From Lysobacterales bacterium (GTDB lineage: Bacteria > Pseudomonadota > Gammaproteobacteria > Xanthomonadales > SZUA-36), in NCBI GenBank assembly GCA_029287515.1, contig JARFQZ010000223.1:1-11138 (forward strand): a stretch of DNA of 11,138 nucleotides, written 5' to 3'. The position numbers were made by a program, and so were the translations under genes. The notes beneath the pieces were generated by a model. The model did not search any database. It saw nothing but the letters and a program-made list of their open reading frames with translations, and was not told the DNA's origin. The first letter of the stretch is position 1; every line of letters begins with the position of its first letter. Positions 6,356 to 11,138 of this stretch are shown here, piece by piece.

Positions 6356-7392
6356 GATTCCTTCTCCGCGACCGGTCCGGATTTACCGCGGACGCTGCCG
6401 AACTTGCGCGGCTGGGTTGCCCGGTTGATGAACGGCACCAGGGCATTCATCAGCAAAATCGCATACATCACTCCTTCCGGCAGGCCGCCCCATATGCGGA
6501 TGATCACCACCAGCAGGCCGATGCTGACGCCAAAAATCCAGCAGCCGGTATGGGTAACCGGAGAAGTCACCATGTCGGTTGCCATGTACCAGGCGCCCAG
6601 CATCAAACCGCCTGAGAACAACATGAACCCCGGCGAGAACGGCGATAGACCCAACCAGTAAAACAGACCTGAAAAGGCGTAAACCGAGACCAGGATGCTG
6701 ACCGGGATGTGCCAGTTGAGGTGGCCGCGCAACGCCAGGTAGATTCCACCCAGCAGGATCAGCAATGCCGAGGTTTCACCAAGCGAACCGCTGATGCTGC
6801 CCAGGAACAGGTCCAGCAGCGGTGTAATCACCGGGTCGTCGCTGAATTTCAACTCACCCAATGGCGTCGCCCCGGTCACAGCATCTGCCGAAGCGGTCAT
6901 CAGAGGTAATGCGAAATTGTCGCCACGCAAGGCCCACCAGTCCGCCGTTCGGACCGGCCAGGTGGTGATTGCCACCGGGAAGGCCGCCTGCAGGAAGGCG
7001 CGGCCCAGAAGCGCCGGGTTAAAAATATTTTGTCCCAGGCCGCCAAAAACGATTTTGCCGAAACCAACACCGAAGACGCCGCCGAGGAACGCCATCCACA
7101 GCGGGAAGCCGGCTGGCAGGCACAGCCCCAGCAGCAGACCGGTGATCATCGCCGAACCATCGGCCAGCGAGTCGCTCCGGTCGCCGAACAACCGTTCGGT
7201 GATCAGGCAGCCGGCCACGCTGGCCACCAAAACCAGCAGTGCACTGGGGCCGAAAAACCAGATCGAGGCCACGATCACCGGCATCAGGCTCAGGACCACC
7301 GACCACATGATACGGGCGGTCGATTCGGGCGAGCGAACGTGCGGCGCAGCAGTGATTTTTACAACAGCGGGTTTTTCCTGCCTGGCCTTCAT
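6352..7392 (-). CDS. rnfD: Rnf complex integral membrane subunit RnfD (covalent FMN)
   Basis: Polytopic subunit of 346 residues, homologous to NqrB, carrying covalent FMN. The flavinylation motif DAVTGATPLGEL spans 170-181, with T176 as the FMN-bearing residue. FGGLGQNIFNPALLGRAF (116-133) and YMATDMVTSPVTHTGCWIFG (269-288) are strongly conserved RnfD blocks. Hydrophobic segments fit eight to ten membrane helices. The first about 20 residues are basic and cytosolic. ATG at 7392 is chosen because it overlaps the rnfC stop by ATGA; the frame stays open upstream but only inside rnfC. FMN here should pass electrons to RnfG and on towards the membrane Fe-S site. Confidence 0.95.
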   Translation of the reverse strand: MKARQEKPAVVKITAAPHVRSPESTARIMWSVVLSLMPVIVASIWFFGPSALLVLVASVAGCLITERLFGDRSDSLADGSAMITGLLLGLCLPAGFPLWMAFLGGVFGVGFGKIVFGGLGQNIFNPALLGRAFLQAAFPVAITTWPVRTADWWALRGDNFALPLMTASADAVTGATPLGELKFSDDPVITPLLDLFLGSISGSLGETSALLILLGGIYLALRGHLNWHIPVSILVSVYAFSGLFYWLGLSPFSPGFMLFSGGLMLGAWYMATDMVTSPVTHTGCWIFGVSIGLLVVIIRIWGGLPEGVMYAILLMNALVPFINRATQPRKFGSVRGKSGPVAEKES

Positions 7393-8729
7393 GCCGCCTG
7401 CAACCTGCTGAGCTGAATCCTGGACATCGCAAAAAGTTGCGACAACGGAATGTTCGACGGGCAGACAAAGGAACAACAGCCACACAGCATGCAGTCACCG
7501 AGGTTGTTCCCGGCCATTTCCTCGAAGCGGTCGACCCGCGCCAGCGCACCCATCAGCTGCGGGTTAAGAAAAACCGGACAGGCATCGATGCACTTTCCGC
7601 AACGGATGCAGGGAAGGATGTCCTGGCGCTTGCACTCGTCTTTCGACAGCACCAGTATGCCGCCGGTGGCCTTGAGTACCGGCACGTCGAGACTGGCCTG
7701 GCTCTGCCCCATCATCGGTCCGCCGAAGACGATCTCGGAAGCATCCTCCGTAAAGCCGCCGCAGGCCGCGATCACGTCGCTCAGCTTGGTGCCGAACGGG
7801 ATAACCCAGTTTCCCGGTTGCCGGATGCCACGCCCCGATACCGTTATGATCCGCTCGATCAGGGGCTGCCCCGTCTCAAACACCAACGCCACGCTGGCCG
7901 TGGTCGCCACGTTCTGGACCAGCGCCCCGACCGATGCGGGCAGTTTGCCCGAGGGGACTACGCGGCCGGTGACGGCCTTGATCAGCATTTTCTCGGCGCC
8001 CTGTGGGTACTTGACTTTCAATGGCTGAACCTGGATGTCCAGATCGTCCGGCGCAGTGTTGCGCATCACCTCGATGGCGTCCGGCTTGTTGACCTCGATG
8101 CCGATCACCGCACGGCTGATACCCAGCGCCCTCAGCACGATGCGGATGCCCTGGTAAACGTGCTCGGGCCGTTCCAGCATGGTCCGGTGGTCCGAGGTCA
8201 GGTAGGGTTCGCATTCGCTGCCATTGACCATCAACACATCGACCGGCTGGTCCGCCGGCGGCCGCAGCTTCACATGCATGGGAAATGCCGCGCCACCCAG
8301 GCCGACGATGCCCGCCTTGCTGATCTCCTCGGACAATTGCTCTTCAGGCACTTCATCCCAGTGCGGCACCAGCCGGGGTCGCTGCAACTGCGTGGAATGC
8401 GGATCCACGTCGATGCGGACCGACGGCTGCATGGCGCCTGCCGGGTGCGGCCAGTGCTCGATCGATTTCACCGTGCCAGACGCCGTGGCGTGCACGTAGG
8501 ATGAAACATAGCCGCTGGCCTTTGCGATAACATCGCCTCGCTCGATGCGGTCACCCGGTTTGACCAGTGCTTCCGCCGGCCGCCCGATGTGCTGAGACAG
8601 CGGCAGGATGATCTCGTCCGGAAACGGCAGCCGCCGGGACGGTATACCGGACGTCAGGTCCTTGTTTTCCGGGGGATGCACCCCGTTGCGGAAACTGGGC
8701 AGATCCGAAGTTTTCAGCCGCGGCGCCAT
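7389..8729 (-). CDS. rnfC: Rnf complex NADH/FMN and [4Fe-4S] subunit RnfC
   Basis: Peripheral subunit of 446 residues, the short form seen in clostridial Rnf rather than the form with a long Ala/Lys-rich tail found in E. coli. Order of domains: N-terminal barrel-like region (GDRIERGDVIAK, 59-70), then the NuoF-like NADH/FMN fold with GLGGAAFPMHVKL (143-155) and NGSECEPYLTSD (169-180), then a soluble-ligand-binding beta-grasp region, and finally two [4Fe-4S] motifs: C374, C377, C380, C384-Pro and C413, C416, C419, C423-Pro. It exchanges electrons with NAD(H) on the cytosolic side. ATG at 8729 shares one base with the stop of the upstream oxidoreductase (TGATG), with GGAGAAG nearby, so the two are almost certainly co-translated. 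Confidence 0.96.
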   Translation of the reverse strand: MAPRLKTSDLPSFRNGVHPPENKDLTSGIPSRRLPFPDEIILPLSQHIGRPAEALVKPGDRIERGDVIAKASGYVSSYVHATASGTVKSIEHWPHPAGAMQPSVRIDVDPHSTQLQRPRLVPHWDEVPEEQLSEEISKAGIVGLGGAAFPMHVKLRPPADQPVDVLMVNGSECEPYLTSDHRTMLERPEHVYQGIRIVLRALGISRAVIGIEVNKPDAIEVMRNTAPDDLDIQVQPLKVKYPQGAEKMLIKAVTGRVVPSGKLPASVGALVQNVATTASVALVFETGQPLIERIITVSGRGIRQPGNWVIPFGTKLSDVIAACGGFTEDASEIVFGGPMMGQSQASLDVPVLKATGGILVLSKDECKRQDILPCIRCGKCIDACPVFLNPQLMGALARVDRFEEMAGNNLGDCMLCGCCSFVCPSNIPLSQLFAMSRIQLSRLQAA

Positions 8730-11138
8730 CAGTTGAACTTCTCCGCACGGGGGATCAGCTTGTCCAGGCCTTTCTCGTCGGGATTCAGCGGGTCACCGGG
8801 GTGAATAACCGACGGCGCGCACTTCTCGGCCGCGGTGACCAACTCCTTGAACGTGCCGGCCGAGGCGTCGGCAATGTAGGCCAGGCCGTCCTCGTTGTAG
8901 GCGAACATCTTCGGGTTCAGGTTGATGCAATCGTCACAGGCCGTGCACCGGATGCTTTCGATCCATGGCTCACGGACCAGGTCCTCGTCGTCTTCTTCCC
9001 CGGCTGCCGCCGGGGCTTCTTCTGCGGCTTCCGCATCTTCGCCGTCCGCATCTGCAGCGGGGGACGCCATGTCCTCGGCAGTGGCCGCGCCGGAGTCCAA
9101 CCCAAAATCCATACCCTCGGGAGGCTGGAATGCCGGACCCTGCCAGTGCTCGGCCTCCTCCAGCAGTTCCGCGACGGTCTTACTGCCGCCGGCGCGGAGG
9201 AGACCTTCAGCCATGCGGCGTGCGATCAGCTGTGGGTATTGCGTGGTCAGCCGGGCAAACTTCGCCTCGTACTCCGCCTTCAGCGAAGCCGATTCCTGCT
9301 GCGCCTTGCGCATGATGTTGGCCCCTACCTCGTCACGCAGGTGGCCGGAAACCTCGACGCCGGCCAGTTCGCGCAGCTGGGACCAGAAGCGCTGACGCTC
9401 CTCGGCCAGTTGAACGATCGATTCAGAAACCCGGACTTTCTGCAGAAGACGGTCGGCATCGACCGTGTAGATGAAGGGTTCGCGGTCTTCACGTTCGTCT
9501 GCCTCCAGTTCCAGGTATTCGTGGAACGGGGCTCCCTCCATGTCACCGGACAGCTCACCATAGTGATCGCGGAACCGTTTCTCACCCAGGGCCCAGTCTG
9601 CAATGGTCAGGGGTAGTGTCATCCGTTGCTCCTCGCCCTCCTCGTCCAGGTAGGTCAGCTCGTGCGAGGGCCAGTTGTCTTCAGGCGACGGATTGCCTTC
9701 CAGGTCGAGGCATTCAGAAAACGTCGTGCCCTCACCAGGATCGAACACCAGGTTGGGCACGGCCCGGCTCTCCAGGGCCAGCCGGGCGGCTTCCGGAGCA
9801 CTGTCCTTGGCAATTCCCCACTCCCGGGGACACGGCGCGTTCAGGATGAAAAGGGCTGGCCGCCGCATCTGGAGTCCCTTCAGCAGATTGCCGAACAGGT
9901 GGGACGGGGTGGCCTGCGAGGACTGCAGGACGAAGACGTCACGGTGCGCCATGGCAATCAGGGACAGTTCCTTGCGCCACTCGTCCTTTTTCCGGTAGTC
10001 CGGACCCGCATCGACGGCTTCGGGCGCCTGCCCTTTGAAACCTGCCGTACATGACTGGCCGCCACCGGCCGAATTTGCCTGCGTATCCACTACCACTACG
10101 CGCAGCGGCTTGCCGGAGGACATGAGCCTTGACAGGTTCTGAAAACCGATATCCATCATTGCGCCGTCGCCACCTACTGCGAACAGGGGCGGACAAAGCG
10201 CAAACTCCTCGTCGCTGAACTGCTGCCAGTCGAAGTCGGCGAAAACGGCCTCATCTGTTTCCGGTTCATAACGGTCATCCAGCAGCTTCTGCGCCCGGCG
10301 TACTGCGATGAACCCGTCCGCCATCTTTCGCATATGCCCTTCGAAAAGCCCGACGGCCAACGAGGGGGCGTCCTGAAACAGGTGGCTGGCCCAGGGAAAC
10401 GGGTATGGATTGAACGGGAACGTGGCGCCCCATATCGAGGTGCAACCGGTAGAGTTGGCAAAGCCCATGCGGGCGCGTCCGCGGCCTCCAGGACCTTTCT
10501 CATAACGCCATTTCAGATCTTTGAGCGCTTCGATGGCCTGGTGGATTTGGGCGACGGTTTCCTTCTGGTCGCGCTCCAGTGTCACTTCCAGGCCTTCCTC
10601 GTCGGCTGAAACATCTGCCAGGTCGGCCCCGGAAATCAGCATCGTGCGCGCTTTTTCGTCCAATGCTTCGACCAGCCCGCTGATCTCCGCCAGGTGCGTT
10701 TCCACGCGCGGCGCCATCATGGCGTTGACCGCCGAAAGAACCAGGTGGATGGCAGTCTTTTCGCCACAGCCCATGCAGGCATTGTCGCCGCCCAGCATAG
10801 ACATGTAGTTACCCTGTTTGAGTAACAGCGACGGCATCATGCCAATACTTTCTTCCAGGCTGGAAATTCGGATATACCGGTCGTCCGTTTCCGGCAAGTG
10901 CTTCCAGAGCTTCCAGTTCGCTTCCAGGCGTACCTGCTCATCATCCGTCTGTGGCACGTTGATCAATGCGCCGTCATCGCAGACCGCGACGCAAACGTCG
11001 CAGCCCTTGCAGGTTTCCGGATTGATGGTAATCGACAGCAGACCGCCACTGCCTTTCTCCTGGCTTTCCAGCACGTCGAAGAAGGGGGCGGTTTTGGCAA
11101 GAGGGAAGTACTCAAGCGCATCCAGGACCTGTTGGAAC
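8729..11138 (-). CDS. Pyruvate/2-oxoacid:ferredoxin oxidoreductase, C-terminal part, with an extra ferredoxin domain (runs off the right edge)
   Basis: 802 residues are visible, numbered from the first full codon; the frame is open to the edge, so this is the end of a much larger NifJ-like fusion whose gamma and alpha domains should lie upstream. Order: [4Fe-4S] motif TCKGCDVCVAVC (C43, C46, C49, C53); the TPP domain with NACMGCGEK (C121, C124), STGCTSIWG (C232) and NAPCPREWG (C436), the four ligands of the cluster near TPP; GGDGAMMDIG (322-331) and DTQANSAGGGQS (351-362), which bind TPP-Mg. A charged helical region (about 500-670) follows, then an acidic Ala/Glu/Asp linker (about 677-721). 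Last comes a single-cluster ferredoxin-like domain with C731, C734, C737 and C773. It oxidises a 2-oxoacid, probably pyruvate, to the acyl-CoA plus CO2 and reduces ferredoxin. A GTG at 11074 is not the real start. Translational overlap with rnfC ties it to Rnf. Confidence 0.92.
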   Translation of the reverse strand, partial: FQQVLDALEYFPLAKTAPFFDVLESQEKGSGGLLSITINPETCKGCDVCVAVCDDGALINVPQTDDEQVRLEANWKLWKHLPETDDRYIRISSLEESIGMMPSLLLKQGNYMSMLGGDNACMGCGEKTAIHLVLSAVNAMMAPRVETHLAEISGLVEALDEKARTMLISGADLADVSADEEGLEVTLERDQKETVAQIHQAIEALKDLKWRYEKGPGGRGRARMGFANSTGCTSIWGATFPFNPYPFPWASHLFQDAPSLAVGLFEGHMRKMADGFIAVRRAQKLLDDRYEPETDEAVFADFDWQQFSDEEFALCPPLFAVGGDGAMMDIGFQNLSRLMSSGKPLRVVVVDTQANSAGGGQSCTAGFKGQAPEAVDAGPDYRKKDEWRKELSLIAMAHRDVFVLQSSQATPSHLFGNLLKGLQMRRPALFILNAPCPREWGIAKDSAPEAARLALESRAVPNLVFDPGEGTTFSECLDLEGNPSPEDNWPSHELTYLDEEGEEQRMTLPLTIADWALGEKRFRDHYGELSGDMEGAPFHEYLELEADEREDREPFIYTVDADRLLQKVRVSESIVQLAEERQRFWSQLRELAGVEVSGHLRDEVGANIMRKAQQESASLKAEYEAKFARLTTQYPQLIARRMAEGLLRAGGSKTVAELLEEAEHWQGPAFQPPEGMDFGLDSGAATAEDMASPAADADGEDAEAAEEAPAAAGEEDDEDLVREPWIESIRCTACDDCINLNPKMFAYNEDGLAYIADASAGTFKELVTAAEKCAPSVIHPGDPLNPDEKGLDKLIPRAEKFN

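Noticed and set aside
4289..7392. Na+-NQR operon instead of Rnf
   Set aside because: The homologous membrane subunits are shared, but an rnfC with NuoF-like fold and two [4Fe-4S] motifs is present, and there is no nqrA or nqrF.
7393..7485. Longer RnfD starting at 7485
   Set aside because: The added residues lie inside rnfC and do not resemble RnfD; the ATGA overlap at 7389-7392 fits the pattern of the whole operon.
7437..8504. Long plus-strand open frame (355 codons) antisense to rnfC
   Set aside because: It has a His/Arg/Gln-rich, domain-free translation typical of the antisense shadow of a GC-rich gene, and rnfC on the other strand is a clear family member with all its motifs.
8977..9109. 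Tandem DNA repeat in the Ala/Glu/Asp linker
   Set aside because: The region is low-complexity because of its amino-acid content, but I see no regular repeat unit at the DNA level.
8801..9616. Plus-strand open frame (271 codons) antisense to the POR
   Set aside because: It lies wholly within the POR coding region, with low-complexity Gly/Arg/Phe-rich content and no recognisable motif; an antisense shadow.
11072..11074. GTG as the true start of the POR protein
   Set aside because: The frame stays open to the edge of the window and the sequence begins in the middle of the expected ferredoxin-like domain; the gene simply continues outside.

Overview
The window suggests a GC-rich gammaproteobacterium-like genome (judged from codon use and general impression, not from a database match). 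Genes are tightly packed and no gap between genes exceeds about 80 bases. I see no rRNA, tRNA, CRISPR array, insertion sequence or phage gene.

Layout, left to right. Positions 1-374 (minus) hold the N-terminal third of a major facilitator transporter of the anion:cation symporter type. It is transcribed divergently from a fold-type-I PLP aminotransferase (421-1551, plus), with only about 46 bases between them. The aminotransferase ends convergently, overlapping by 15 bases the end of a secreted peroxiredoxin-like thioredoxin-fold protein (1537-2241, minus). Next on the minus strand are a DUF3667-type zinc-ribbon membrane protein (2318-3025, TTG start) and, immediately upstream of it, an Old Yellow Enzyme-family flavin oxidoreductase (3029-4228); these two look translationally coupled.

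The right two thirds (4289-11138, minus) form one compact operon, read from right to left: the C-terminal part of a very large pyruvate/2-oxoacid:ferredoxin oxidoreductase (POR), then rnfC, rnfD, rnfG, rnfE, rnfA and a 45-residue cysteine-rich membrane protein resembling the NqrM/DUF539 maturation factor. Every junction up to rnfA is a stop/start overlap (TGATG, ATGA, GTGA, ATGA, ATGA). The last junction has 2 bases between the rnfA stop and the next ATG.

How they may work together (inference): the POR oxidises a 2-oxoacid with TPP and passes low-potential electrons through its [4Fe-4S] clusters. It also carries an extra C-terminal single-cluster ferredoxin domain on an acidic Ala/Glu/Asp linker. 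The Rnf membrane complex would take these electrons to NAD+ and couple the reaction to Na+ or H+ export. RnfB, the usual ferredoxin-accepting subunit, is not in the visible operon. The gene order C-D-G-E-A is the clostridial/Thermotoga order without its terminal B, not the usual gammaproteobacterial A-B-C-D-G-E. The most interesting hypothesis in this window is therefore a POR wired directly to a B-less Rnf complex, with an NqrM-like factor for the membrane Fe-S site. The main limit is that DNA upstream of 11138 is unseen and could hold rnfB.
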